A stretch of 41,491 nt of DNA from a bacterium (GCA_030619885.1 JAUXAN010000020.1:1-41491), one strand, 5' to 3'. Positions 25,335 to 33,927 are shown, counted from the first letter of the stretch. A program made the numbers and translations. Notes: generated by a model from the sequence alone, not told the origin.

Positions 25335-25691
25335 GTGAAATGGATAATATTGTTTTTAATGCTTGTAACTATTACTAACTGTGCGGTTCGACATCGTCCC
25401 GGACCTCCACCACATGCACCCGCTCACGGCTATCACAAAAAATATGTCTCTTACTATTATCCAGATCTGGAGATCTACTTGTTGCGTGATTCTAAGACAT
25501 ACGCTGTATTGCGGGGTGGGACATGGGTTATTGTGGAGACCCGTCCGGCAATACTTACCCCATCGCATTCTTATGTGATTATCGAAGTTGAATCTAAAAA
25601 ACCGTGGTTAAACCATTCTTACTACAAAAAGATATATCCTCCGGGCAAGGGTAAAAAGAGATCAGGTGGTAAGGGAAAAGGAAAGAAGTAA
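25335..25691 (+). CDS. small predicted lipoprotein
   Basis: A 118-residue protein starting at GTG 25335; AAAGGAGG at 24-30 of this stretch (25324-25330) fixes that start over an upstream one at 25302. The signal peptide KWIILFLMLVTITNC ends in a Cys suitable for lipidation, followed by a Pro/His-rich stretch (RPGPPPHAPAHGYHKKY), a beta-rich segment (DLEIYLLRDSKTYAVLRGGT) and a Lys/Gly-rich tail. It is probably tethered to an envelope membrane facing the periplasm or the outside. No family is recognised. It follows the mutase gene by 33 bases and converges on pyrG with an 8-base gap. Confidence 0.8.
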   Translation: MKWIILFLMLVTITNCAVRHRPGPPPHAPAHGYHKKYVSYYYPDLEIYLLRDSKTYAVLRGGTWVIVETRPAILTPSHSYVIIEVESKKPWLNHSYYKKIYPPGKGKKRSGGKGKGKK

Positions 25692-25699
25692 GAACGGAT

Positions 25700-27424
25700 C
25701 TACGACTTTTCAACCATCGCTTTTACGAACCCATAGAATAGAGGTGCGGGTGAGTCTAACCTCGATTTGAATTCAGGATGCGCCTGGGTCGCTATGAAGA
25801 ATGGGTGCTCTGCGAGTTCTAAAAATTCCATTAGTTTAGTTCCATCCAGGCGTTGATGATACCCACAGAAGACTAAACCATTTCTCTCAAGCGGGTTTAT
25901 GTGTTTTGGAGATACCTCATACCTGTGGCGATGCCTCTCCAATACGACATTCTCGTAGGTCATCAATTTCCCAAGTCTGAATTTCTGATCTTTCTTTAAT
26001 TTCTTGATCTTCTTTCTGTCTGTAACTATTCTCTTTGTCTCTATGTAGAGGTCTAATACCTTGCTCCCCTCTTTCAAAATCGCCGCATAAACACCAAGCC
26101 TCATAGTTCCACCGTATCTGCTCTCTTCGATTAACATTTTCTGTGTTGGGATGATGTCTATGACAGGATGTTTTGTGTGTGGGTCTACCTCACTTGAATT
26201 AGCTCCTTCGAGTCCGCACACATTTCTTGCAAACTCGATTACTGCACACTGCAAACCAAAACAGAGTCCAAGAAAGGGGATATTATTTTCTCTCGCAAAT
26301 TTTATAGCACTGATCTTCCCTTCCGCCCCTGTGACTCCAAACCCACCGGGGATGACGACCCCATCATAACTGCTCAAATCATTTAGTTGAAACTCGCCAT
26401 CTTCTATCTTCTTTGAGTCTATCCAGGATATATCTACACTGCAAGAATGTGCAGCACCTGCGTGGGATAGTGCATGATTTATAGATATGTAAGAATCTGC
26501 GAGGTTATAGTCACCTATATCCACATACTTACCAATCATCGCAACCTTCAAATTTCTTACGGGATGTTCTGCTCTTTTTATAAGTTCTCTCCATTGCGAC
26601 CAGTCTGGTTCTTTCTTAGGCTTGAGCCCAAATTTTGCGAGAACCTTCTTGCCAAGATTTTCCCGTTCGAAATTCAATGGGATGGAGTCGAACATCTTAA
26701 TGTCAGGTGCTGAGATGACATGTTCTGCATCTATATTTGCGTATGTTTCAATCTTCTTCTTTCTCACTCTGTCGAGAGGTCGGCTCGCCCTGCAGAGGAT
26801 GAAGTCAGGAAATATACCATTTTCAGAGAGTTGTTTAATAGCCTGTTGTGTTGGTTTCGTCTTCATCTCATGTATATGATATGGAATGGGTAGATAGGTC
26901 AAAAGAACATATATGATATTTTTTCTTCCAACCTCCATTTCAAGGCTCTTACATGCGAAGAGATACGGTATATTTTCATAATCACCAACAGTTCCTCCTA
27001 TTTCCACCAAAACGAAATCGTAACCCTTACCTGCTTCTTTTATTCTTCTTTTTATCTCATTCGGAATGTGTGGAATGAATTGAACCGTTTCACCAAGATA
27101 TTCACCTTTCCTCTCTCTATCAATTATCGCTTTATAAATTTGTCCTGTAGTGATGTTATTCTTCTTTGGTATATCTATTCCTAAAAACCTCTCGTAACTA
27201 CCAAGGTCCTGGTCTATCTCCCCACCGTCGTCTGTTACCCACACCTCACCGTGTTCAGTTGGTCTCAAAGTTCCGGCATCGAAATTTATATATGGATCTA
27301 TCTTGACCGCAGTTGCAGTATATCCATATTGCTGGAGTATCTTACCTATAGATGCTGTGGCGAACCCCTTCCCAACGCCGCTTATTACTCCGCCCGCAAT
27401 GATGATATATCTACCTTTTTTCAT
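25700..27424 (-). CDS. pyrG: CTP synthase
   Basis: Makes CTP from UTP, ATP and glutamine. The 574-residue protein is slightly longer than usual (about 535-550). The N-terminal synthetase domain has GGVISGVGKGFATASIGKIL, GGEIDQDLGSYERFL and EIGGTVGDYE; the C-terminal class I glutaminase has the nucleophile in GLCFGLQCAVIEFARN (usual GICLGMQ) and the late His/Glu in THPEFKSR-like AQAHPEFKSRL. Extra length lies partly in a Lys-rich insertion (DRKKIKKLKKDQKFRLGK) before NVVLERHRHRYEV. It is downstream of kdsB on the same strand, with a repeat element between; KdsB consumes CTP, so the pairing is functional. Confidence 0.97.
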   Translation of the reverse strand: MKKGRYIIIAGGVISGVGKGFATASIGKILQQYGYTATAVKIDPYINFDAGTLRPTEHGEVWVTDDGGEIDQDLGSYERFLGIDIPKKNNITTGQIYKAIIDRERKGEYLGETVQFIPHIPNEIKRRIKEAGKGYDFVLVEIGGTVGDYENIPYLFACKSLEMEVGRKNIIYVLLTYLPIPYHIHEMKTKPTQQAIKQLSENGIFPDFILCRASRPLDRVRKKKIETYANIDAEHVISAPDIKMFDSIPLNFERENLGKKVLAKFGLKPKKEPDWSQWRELIKRAEHPVRNLKVAMIGKYVDIGDYNLADSYISINHALSHAGAAHSCSVDISWIDSKKIEDGEFQLNDLSSYDGVVIPGGFGVTGAEGKISAIKFARENNIPFLGLCFGLQCAVIEFARNVCGLEGANSSEVDPHTKHPVIDIIPTQKMLIEESRYGGTMRLGVYAAILKEGSKVLDLYIETKRIVTDRKKIKKLKKDQKFRLGKLMTYENVVLERHRHRYEVSPKHINPLERNGLVFCGYHQRLDGTKLMEFLELAEHPFFIATQAHPEFKSRLDSPAPLFYGFVKAMVEKS

Positions 27425-27482
27425 CTTTTTGTCTACTTCAATTCAGACACTGATTGCCATCTCATGATCCGTTGCGCAGCAT

Positions 27483-27587
27483 CCCATACGGGTCTGCGAC
27501 CGTATGGAATGGACAGATATTCACTGATTAAATTTTTTAACAATCTGTGTTCATAATTGTCTATTAAAATCTTTACCACTATGTTTA
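27483..27587 (-). repeat. composite intergenic repeat, copy E
   Basis: Bases 27483-27521 are the exact inverse of 14390-14428 (39 of 39), and 27558-27575 are the exact inverse of 14301-14318. The core between them is about 35 bases shorter than in copy D. Confidence 0.8.
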
Positions 27588-27599
27588 TAATCTGTGTTC

Positions 27600-27630
27600 A
27601 CCCCGTTAGATAGTAAACATCTTACGGGGT
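27600..27630. repeat. ACCCCGT-T-AGAT hairpin
   Basis: ACCCCGT and AGAT on the left pair with ATCT and ACGGGGT on the right, eleven base pairs with one T-T mismatch and a 7-base loop. It lies 14 bases beyond the kdsB stop but has no T-run in the kdsB direction, so terminator function is doubtful. Confidence 0.55.
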
Positions 27631-27643
27631 TCATCTGTGTAAA

Positions 27644-28378
27644 TCAGTTTCTACTCTCTGAATCACAGTTTTGTTTAAGGATTTTTCTCACCCTTTCCAA
27701 ATGTTCTTCTGTATCAACTCCAAGAGTATGATGGGGTGTTAAGACCGTCTTTATTTTATACCCATTCTCAATCGCTCTCAACTGCTCCAGTTCTTCTGCT
27801 AACTCTAATTTTGATGGTGGGAGATTGATAAATTCAAACAGCGCATCTCTTTTGAAACCATATACACCTATATGTCTATAATAGACCCCATTATCTTTTT
27901 TAAAGTAGGGTATAATTGCCCTTGAAAAGTATAGTGCGAAGCCAGATCTATTAATCACCACCTTCGCAATATTGGGGTCGGCGAGTTCTTCTCTGTTCTT
28001 ACATTCACTGATTAATGTCGCTATTTTAATCTCTCTGTCCTGTATCATCGTCTCAATTAAACTGTCTATCGATTCGGGTTTAAGTAAAGGTTCATCTCCC
28101 TGTATGTCCAAGACGATTTCGGTATCGAATTTTTTCACAACTTCTGCTACCCTATCGGTGCCAGAAGAATGGTCTGAAGTCATAACGACTTGGCCAAATT
28201 TCTTGACAACTTCGTATATTCGTTCGTCATCTGTTGCCACAACAACCTTCTCAAGAGAAGATGCTTTCGCGCTTTCCCATACCCATTGAATCATCGGCTT
28301 GCCGTTTATGTCTAAAAGTGGCTTTGCAGGCAGTCTGGTTGAAGCATATCTTGCAGGTATTACGCCGAGGGTTTCCAT
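27644..28378 (-). CDS. kdsB: 3-deoxy-manno-octulosonate cytidylyltransferase
   Basis: Activates Kdo with CTP to CMP-Kdo for lipopolysaccharide inner-core synthesis in the cytoplasm. The 244-residue protein has the family start LGVIPARYASTRLPAKPLLD, the segment QGDEPLLKPESID and the C-terminal GVDTEEHLERV. Length is normal. Its presence is the best evidence in the window for an outer membrane with Kdo-containing lipid. The last codons and stop abut an ATCTGTGTAAATC repeat, so the C-terminus (NCDSESRN) may have been altered by it. pyrG follows on the same strand. Confidence 0.96.
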   Translation of the reverse strand: METLGVIPARYASTRLPAKPLLDINGKPMIQWVWESAKASSLEKVVVATDDERIYEVVKKFGQVVMTSDHSSGTDRVAEVVKKFDTEIVLDIQGDEPLLKPESIDSLIETMIQDREIKIATLISECKNREELADPNIAKVVINRSGFALYFSRAIIPYFKKDNGVYYRHIGVYGFKRDALFEFINLPPSKLELAEELEQLRAIENGYKIKTVLTPHHTLGVDTEEHLERVRKILKQNCDSESRN

Positions 28379-28642
28379 TGAATTGAAGATAAAAAAAACA
28401 GCCGAGTTGTCAAGTAAAAAATCGCAACTACAGAGAACATCTCAGGATCCGTATAGACAGATTAACACAGAGATTGTAGAGCAAGGCTGCTAATGAGATT
28501 ACTTTGGGACTTTGTCCCTTGCAACGACTTGAGCGAACTTGTTATTGCGAGCCTTTTCGAACGGAGCGAGGAATGACCCCAAATTCCTTCTTATTCGAAT
28601 AAGTGAATAACTGAAAAAATTCCCTATTTTGTTATTTTTTTG
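28379..28642. other. gap between divergent kdsB and the XRE/ImmA gene
   Basis: Contains AGGATCCGTATAG (core at 28449-28456), a CAGATTAACACAGA tract, the GAGATTRCTT-type inverted element (28495-28577) and AT-rich sequence leading to a + strand promoter. I see no convincing reading frame. Confidence 0.55.
28495..28577. repeat. degenerate GAGATTGCTTCG...CGCAATGAC-type element
   Basis: Left unit GAGATTACTTTGGGAC…TTGCAACGAC (28495-28528) and inverted right unit GTTATTGCGAGCC…GAGGAATGAC (28541-28577). Both look like mutated forms of a palindromic repeat widely seen in bacterial genomes (GAGATTGCTTCG…CGCAATGAC). Confidence 0.55.
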
Positions 28643-28671
28643 TTGACAAATTCTCTGTTTCATTATATATT
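28643..28671 (+). promoter_or_regulatory. sigma-70-type promoter of the XRE/ImmA-PIN pair
   Basis: TTGACA (28643-28648), exact 17-base spacer, TATATT (28666-28671). The start codon is 18 bases on, after AAGGAGG. Confidence 0.78.
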
Positions 28672-28689
28672 TTACAAAAAGGAGGAAAA

Positions 28690-29814
28690 ATGAAGAAAAG
28701 AGAGGGTATAGGTAAACGGCTAAGAGAAACAAGGAGAAGTATAGAGATGACTCTTAAAGAGGCGGCTAAAAAGGCAGGATTTAGAAATTATCAGACACTT
28801 GCAAAGATAGAGGGTGGTAAGAGGTCTGTCAAAGCAATGGAACTTGCTAGACTTGCTGATATTTACGCACGTGATATTAGTTTCTTTCTCTCACCATCAC
28901 CTGCCAGATATTCCTTCAGCATAAGCTGGAGAAAGTCAAAAGAGACAAAAAAATTGCCAATAATAGAACAGACGCTCAAAACTCTTCTTGAACGATATCT
29001 TTCTTTAGAAGAAAAATTTGGAATGAAAGAGCGTCGTCCCTCACTACCGCTGATTGTAAAAAAACATCTTTCTTATGAATCAGCAGCAGAACTTGGGGAA
29101 GAGTGTGCCAAACTTCTTGGGCTTGGTAAAAGACCAGCGCTCTCCCTTTCTTATACTCTTGAAAAGGACAGGAATATTCCAGTTTTCTATTTAAAACTTC
29201 CAGGAGGGACCTCTGCTGCTACAATCTCTTCAAATGACATTTCTGCAATATGTATAAATTCTAATGAGGCTCCGTGGCGAAGAAATTTTGACATTGCACA
29301 TGAATTCTTTCATATTATCTATCCCTCGAAGAGTGATTCTTCCTGTGGGTTAAATGATACGACGAACATAGAAAAGTGGGCGAATGCTTTTGCATCCGGT
29401 CTACTTTTACCAACTGATGTAGTTCAGAAATTTTTTAACCGATTTAGAACAAAAAAAGAATTAACGGTATTAAACCTCGTAATGGGAGCAAATGATTTAG
29501 GTGTGTCAACCGCTGCACTTGTCTGGAGGATTGTGAATTTAGGTTGGATAAAAAGAATTGACGCAGAGGAACTTCTTCAATCGGACATTCTAAAAGCACA
29601 AGATCGCGAAATTCGTTCTCAAATTTCCTGGGAGTCTCCTCATCTTTCAAATCATTTTGTTCCAATGGTTTTTAAAGCAGTTTCTGAAGGATTTCTATCA
29701 AGAGCAAAGGCAGCAGAATATCTAATGATTAACCTCGCTAATCTTGATACGGTTTTCCTGAAAGAAGGATTTTACACCGATGAAGACTACAGTATTAAAG
29801 TGCCTATTACTTGA
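28690..29814 (+). CDS. XRE-family regulator with ImmA/IrrE metallopeptidase domain
   Basis: A 374-residue protein with an N-terminal helix-turn-helix (RLRETRRSIEMTLKEAAKKA, then TLAKIEGGKRSVKAMELARL) and a C-terminal DUF955 peptidase domain. The zinc site is H204-E-F-F-H208 in FDIAHEFFHIIYPS. Members of this family act as stress- or phage-responsive repressors cleaved in cis or trans, and often as the antitoxin side of two-gene systems. AAGGAGG precedes ATG 28690, with a good promoter just ahead. The 3' end overlaps the next gene by 35 bases, which supports joint expression. A GDGG-containing PIN-like protein is encoded there, so toxin control is the likely role. Confidence 0.9.
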   Translation: MKKREGIGKRLRETRRSIEMTLKEAAKKAGFRNYQTLAKIEGGKRSVKAMELARLADIYARDISFFLSPSPARYSFSISWRKSKETKKLPIIEQTLKTLLERYLSLEEKFGMKERRPSLPLIVKKHLSYESAAELGEECAKLLGLGKRPALSLSYTLEKDRNIPVFYLKLPGGTSAATISSNDISAICINSNEAPWRRNFDIAHEFFHIIYPSKSDSSCGLNDTTNIEKWANAFASGLLLPTDVVQKFFNRFRTKKELTVLNLVMGANDLGVSTAALVWRIVNLGWIKRIDAEELLQSDILKAQDREIRSQISWESPHLSNHFVPMVFKAVSEGFLSRAKAAEYLMINLANLDTVFLKEGFYTDEDYSIKVPIT

Positions 29815-30325
29815 TGCAGATGTGATTATCTACCTCTTTAAGATAGGTTCGTGGAAAGCATTTATGGACAGATTCGATGTATTCGTTTCCAGCACAGTAG
29901 CAAACGAAGTTTGTTTTTATAGAAACAGTATAGGCAACCAAATTTCAATAGACCTCAAAGGTGAATATAAATCAGGAAAAATTAAAATATTAGATATGGA
30001 TGCAGAGAAAGCTTACAATGTCGTTTATTCAACAATTAATAGGGATACTGGTCCAGAGTTACATATGGGTGAGATAGAATCCATTGCCCTTATGATGGAA
30101 AAAGATTACAGCAATCTTATTTTATGTACAGGAGATGGAGGAGCTATCATTGCTGCCTGCCTGCTTGGAATCAAAGAAAGAATTATATCGCTGGAAGAAG
30201 GAATGACAAGAGGTGGTATGAAAAAAGATATTAAAAAACAATTCACGAAGAGATGGATGAGAAAATGGAAAAAGCAAGGTGAAATAAATCTTATTCAAGG
30301 GATCGGCTTACACAAAGGAAAATGA
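29780..30325 (+). CDS. PIN-like domain protein paired with the XRE/ImmA regulator
   Basis: A 181-residue protein that looks like a divergent PIN-fold nuclease: LLLDADVIIYLF (acidic D12, D14) at the N-terminus, VSSTVANEVCFYR with a conserved Glu, HMGEIESIALMMEKD with further acidic residues, and the strand-plus-loop LILCTGDGGAIIAACLLG. The tail is Lys/Arg-rich (KKQFTKRWMRKWKKQ), compatible with RNA binding. PIN proteins are metal-dependent RNases and common toxins. ATG 29780 is required because the first acidic motif begins at residue 10, so the 35-base overlap with the upstream gene is real. The combination resembles a type II toxin-antitoxin pair, without proof. Confidence 0.72.
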   Translation: MKTTVLKCLLLDADVIIYLFKIGSWKAFMDRFDVFVSSTVANEVCFYRNSIGNQISIDLKGEYKSGKIKILDMDAEKAYNVVYSTINRDTGPELHMGEIESIALMMEKDYSNLILCTGDGGAIIAACLLGIKERIISLEEGMTRGGMKKDIKKQFTKRWMRKWKKQGEINLIQGIGLHKGK

Positions 30326-30393
30326 GCAACAGATAGGAGAATCAGACCCAACATCATTTACATGCACACGGTGTCATAGCACCTGTATGAGTT

Positions 30394-30420
30394 GTAGGAA
30401 ACAGGCATGCCTGTTCCTAC
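30394..30420. repeat. GTAGGA...CAGGCATGCCTG...TCCTAC palindrome
   Basis: A perfect 14-base palindrome ACAGGCATGCCTGT (30401-30414) is extended by GTAGGA (30394-30399) and TCCTAC (30415-30420) with one bulged A. It is partly repeated at 40964-40985 (GGGAACAGGCATGC, then CCCTAC). ATCTGTGTAAATCTGCG tracts follow it. Confidence 0.7.
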
Positions 30421-30486
30421 TTTAATCTGCGGTTATCTGTGTAAATCTGCGTCCTATTTTCTCCGTGTTTTTCATGGTTTTGATGG

Positions 30487-30515
30487 TTGACATTTTTTTG
30501 TATTTAATTTAAGAT
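30487..30515 (+). promoter_or_regulatory. promoter for the TPR/SPOR gene, possibly leaderless
   Basis: TTGACA (30487-30492), exact 17-base spacer, TAAGAT (30510-30515). The GTG start codon is at 30523, where transcription would begin, and no ribosome site fits between. Confidence 0.65.
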
Positions 30516-30522
30516 TATCTTT

Positions 30523-31260
30523 GTGAAATTTTTGCTGCTAATTATACTCCTGTTTTTAGATGTCCCCAAAAGTTACAGAAAGGGCGTCGAGTTGTATAAT
30601 GACCACAAATTTGAAGAAGCAGAAGGTTGTTTCAAAGATTTTATAACCACAAACAAAGATGATACCCTAATTCCAAATGCACTCTACTACCTTGCGACAT
30701 TGGAAAAAGATGGGGAGAAGGCGTTCTTTGCATTTATGAAAATTTATATTAAATATTATAACAGTCAGGTTGCAGACGATGCGCTTCTTCGGGTGGCAAA
30801 GTATCACTACGCCAAAGGGGAATTCAAGAACGCAGTGGTGAGGTTTGAAGAACTGATAGGCTGTTATAAAAACTCTGACCTACTTCCTGAGGCAACGTAC
30901 CATTTATCAACCTCTTGCAGGGCTATCGGAGAGTCAAAAAAAGCAAACGCCAATTTTCGAAAGATAATTAGAAAATATCCCAACTCGGACTATGCAAAAC
31001 TTGCTGAAGAAGAATTGCCTCCTCCAAGTTATAAATACGCGGTTCAGATCAAGTCTTACAAAAGAAAGAAAAATGCCGAAAGACTCGGGAGGAAAATTAA
31101 GGAACTCGGATATAAGGTCGTTATCGCAAAGAAAAAAAATACCTACTACATAAGGGCAGGATATTTTGAAAGTGAAGAAGAAGCCCAAAAAGCATTTCTG
31201 GACTTGAAAGACAAGGGCTTCAAAAATATTTATATCCTGAGGAAAAGATGCAGAGACTGA
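30523..31260 (+). CDS. exported TPR-repeat protein with C-terminal SPOR domain
   Basis: A 245-residue protein with a short N-terminal hydrophobic stretch (FLLLIILLFLDV), then four or so tetratricopeptide-like units (GVELYNDHKFEEAEGCFKDF, ALYYLATLEKDGEKAFFAFM, RVAKYHYAKGEFKNAVVRFE) as in CpoB/YbgF proteins, and a C-terminal SPOR domain (YAVQIKSYKRKKNAERLG to IRAGYFESEEEAQKAFLDL). SPOR domains bind peptidoglycan stripped of stem peptides, typically at division sites. It probably works in the periplasm on cell-wall or envelope coordination. The start is GTG at 30523, apparently at the transcript's first base. Its last 13 bases overlap mutS. Confidence 0.85.
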   Translation: MKFLLLIILLFLDVPKSYRKGVELYNDHKFEEAEGCFKDFITTNKDDTLIPNALYYLATLEKDGEKAFFAFMKIYIKYYNSQVADDALLRVAKYHYAKGEFKNAVVRFEELIGCYKNSDLLPEATYHLSTSCRAIGESKKANANFRKIIRKYPNSDYAKLAEEELPPPSYKYAVQIKSYKRKKNAERLGRKIKELGYKVVIAKKKNTYYIRAGYFESEEEAQKAFLDLKDKGFKNIYILRKRCRD

Positions 31261-33827
31261 CCCCACTTTTGAAACAGTATCATAGAATAAAAGAGAAATA
31301 TAAGGACGCTCTGCTTCTTTTCAGGCTTGGAGATTTTTATGAGACCTTTTATGAAGATGCCACTACTACGAGCAGAGTGCTGAACCTTGTTCTCACATCC
31401 CGACCGTGGGGTAAGCATGGGAGGATTCCACTCGCAGGCTTTCCAGAGAAGGCATCTGAAAACTACATTGCGAAGTTGGTGAAAGCAGGTTACAAGGTAG
31501 CGATATGTGAACAGGTGGAAGACCCAAAATTGGCCAAAGCCATAGTGAAAAGAGAGGTTGTGGAAGTGATAACTCCTGGCACCATCTCAAGACCCACATT
31601 GCTGAACGACAGGGACAACAACTACCTGTCTGCTATCTCAACAGATGGAAATAGATGTGGATTCGTCTACTGTGATGTATCAACAGGAGAATTCTATCTT
31701 ACAGAATTGGACAGAGAAGCATTAAACGAGGAGATAAAGAGAATAGAACCGAAAGAGATACTTGTGCCAGAGAGTTTCTCATACAAACTAAATGGAACTG
31801 TCACGAAGTTAGAAGATTATCTGTTCGATTTTTCTTTTGCATACGAAAAGTTAAAATCGCATTTCAAGGTAGCATCGTTAGAAGGGTTTGGATGCGAAGA
31901 TTTAAGACTTGGGGTGGCTGCTTCAGGTGCTGTATTTTCATACCTTGAAGAGACACAGAAACGCACTCTTGCTAATATAAGCAAACTTACACCATATTCT
32001 GTGAATGAATTTATGTTGATCGACTCCACCACAAAGAAGAACCTGGAACTGATAGAAAGAATTAGAGAAGAAGAGAAAGAAGGCACACTGTTTTCTATCC
32101 TCGACCGCACTAATACATCTATGGGAGCAAGGAGGTTGAAGAAGTGGATACTCCTACCACTTTTACACATTGGTGAGATAAAGAAGAGACAGAATGCGGT
32201 CTCTGTACTGACTGAGAATTCTACTCTGCGAAAGAGTGTCCGAGATAAGTTAAAAAACATCTCCGATATTGAGAGAACAGTCTCAAGGCTTGCACTTAAA
32301 AAAGGCACTCCGAGGGATTTAGTCAGTCTTAAAGATTCACTAAAAATATTCCCTGAGTTGAAAAAAATCATAGAAGACTGTTCTTCCGAACTCTTGAAAG
32401 AGATATATTCAAATATCGGTGATTTTTCTGAACTCGTCGATTTAATAGAATCCTCCATAGTCGAATCTCCGCCTGTCCAATTCAAGGAGGGCGGTATCAT
32501 CAAGGCTGGTTTTGATCCCAGGATAGATGAACTGAGAGAGATATCGGGCAAGGGGAAAAATTTCATAGCCAGTATTCAAAAAAGAGAAAGAGAAAAAACG
32601 GGTATCTCCTCTCTGAAGGTTGGTTACAATACGGTATTCGGATACTACATCGAAGTTACAAAACCAAATCTAAAGTTAGTTCCTAAAGATTATATAAGGA
32701 AACAGACGCTGGTTAATGCCGAGAGATTTATAACTGAGGAGTTGAAAGAATATGAGCAGAAGGTTCTTGGTGCTGAGGAGAGACTGAGAGAGATAGAATA
32801 TGAGGTTTTTCAAAAACTGAGGGAGCGGGTTGCGAAGAATACATCGGAGATTCAAAATTCTGCAGCCTCCATATCCGCTCTCGACTGTATCAGTTCTCTC
32901 GCTACTGTGGGTTATGAGAATAATTATACGAAACCAGAAGTGGACGATGAAGATAGAATCAGGATTGTAGCAGGGAAGCATCCGGTTGTTGAAAAATTGC
33001 TCATCGATGAATCTTTCGTTCCAAACGATGTTGAACTTGGGAGGAAAGAAAACCGGATATTGATAATTACAGGTCCCAATATGGCTGGAAAATCTACCTA
33101 TTTGAGACAGGTTGCTTTAATTGTGGTGCTGGCACAAATCGGCTGTTGGGTTCCAGCAGAGAGGGCGCAGATTGGAGTGGTGGATAAAATATTCACGAGA
33201 ATTGGCGCCTCTGATGATTTGTCACGGGGTGTATCTACTTTTTTGGCGGAGATGAACGAAACTGCGAATATATTGAACAATGCTACGGATAAAAGTCTGA
33301 TTCTATTGGACGAGATAGGAAGAGGCACAGCGACCTTCGATGGGTTATCTATCGCATGGGCGGTTGTGGAGTATTTACACAATAACCCGAAGGTTCAGGC
33401 GAAGACCCTGTTTGCGACCCACTATCATCAACTTACGGATTTAGAAAGTGTCCTGCCTGGGGTGAAGAACTACAATGTAGCGTGTAAAGAGGTGGGGGAG
33501 AGGGTCATATTTTTGAGGAAGGTCTTACCAGGTAGTGCTGACAGGAGTTACGGTGTGCAGGTTGCAAGACTTGCAGGTCTGCCATCCTCTGTGATAGAGA
33601 GGGCAAAGGAGGTTTTAAAGAATTTAGAGTCTGACGAATACATCACAGGACACATTCCCAAAATAGCGAGGGGTAGACATGCACCCAAAATCGAGGGTGT
33701 AAATCAATTGAATATCTTCGTCGAGGAGCACCCGATATTAAAAAAACTGAGAGAAATCGACATAAACAACCTCACCCCTGTTGAGGCATTGAAAAAACTC
33801 GATGAATTGAAAAAGAAAATTGAATAA
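31248..33827 (+). CDS. mutS: DNA mismatch repair protein MutS
   Basis: An 859-residue MutS1 that binds mismatches and starts repair. The mismatch-reading Phe-x-Glu is present in RLGDFYETFYEDA near the N-terminus, where LTPLLKQYHRIKEKYKDALL is the typical beginning. The ATPase domain has Walker A GPNMAGKST (residues 609-617), the Walker B region LILLDEIGRGTATFDGLSIA and FATHYHQLTDLE. The C-terminus KNLESDEY and NQLNIF is normal. The gene overlaps the SPOR-protein gene by 13 bases and has no promoter of its own, so it is likely co-transcribed. No mutL is in the window. Confidence 0.97.
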   Translation: MQRLTPLLKQYHRIKEKYKDALLLFRLGDFYETFYEDATTTSRVLNLVLTSRPWGKHGRIPLAGFPEKASENYIAKLVKAGYKVAICEQVEDPKLAKAIVKREVVEVITPGTISRPTLLNDRDNNYLSAISTDGNRCGFVYCDVSTGEFYLTELDREALNEEIKRIEPKEILVPESFSYKLNGTVTKLEDYLFDFSFAYEKLKSHFKVASLEGFGCEDLRLGVAASGAVFSYLEETQKRTLANISKLTPYSVNEFMLIDSTTKKNLELIERIREEEKEGTLFSILDRTNTSMGARRLKKWILLPLLHIGEIKKRQNAVSVLTENSTLRKSVRDKLKNISDIERTVSRLALKKGTPRDLVSLKDSLKIFPELKKIIEDCSSELLKEIYSNIGDFSELVDLIESSIVESPPVQFKEGGIIKAGFDPRIDELREISGKGKNFIASIQKREREKTGISSLKVGYNTVFGYYIEVTKPNLKLVPKDYIRKQTLVNAERFITEELKEYEQKVLGAEERLREIEYEVFQKLRERVAKNTSEIQNSAASISALDCISSLATVGYENNYTKPEVDDEDRIRIVAGKHPVVEKLLIDESFVPNDVELGRKENRILIITGPNMAGKSTYLRQVALIVVLAQIGCWVPAERAQIGVVDKIFTRIGASDDLSRGVSTFLAEMNETANILNNATDKSLILLDEIGRGTATFDGLSIAWAVVEYLHNNPKVQAKTLFATHYHQLTDLESVLPGVKNYNVACKEVGERVIFLRKVLPGSADRSYGVQVARLAGLPSSVIERAKEVLKNLESDEYITGHIPKIARGRHAPKIEGVNQLNIFVEEHPILKKLREIDINNLTPVEALKKLDELKKKIE

Positions 33828-33876
33828 CCCACCGGGAAGCACGAATTCAATCCACATTACCAAGTAATATTTCAAG

Positions 33877-33905
33877 TTGACAAGATGGTCTTATTCTAAT
33901 AGAGT
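33877..33905 (+). promoter_or_regulatory. candidate promoter of the membrane-protein gene
   Basis: TTGACA (33877-33882), 17-base spacer, TAGAGT (33900-33905), 22 bases before the chosen ATG. Confidence 0.6.
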
Positions 33906-33927
33906 ATAGGTCGCGGAGTTGCCTTCT

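Larger units (their letters stand above)
27425..27643. other. repeat-packed gap between kdsB and pyrG
   Basis: Nearly all of this stretch is repeat: a CACTGATTGCC fragment, composite copy E (27483-27587), AATCTGTGTTCA tracts at about 27541 and 27588, the ACCCCGT hairpin, and ATCTGTGTAAATCAG, which contains the kdsB stop codon. I find no clear - strand promoter for pyrG in it. Confidence 0.6.
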
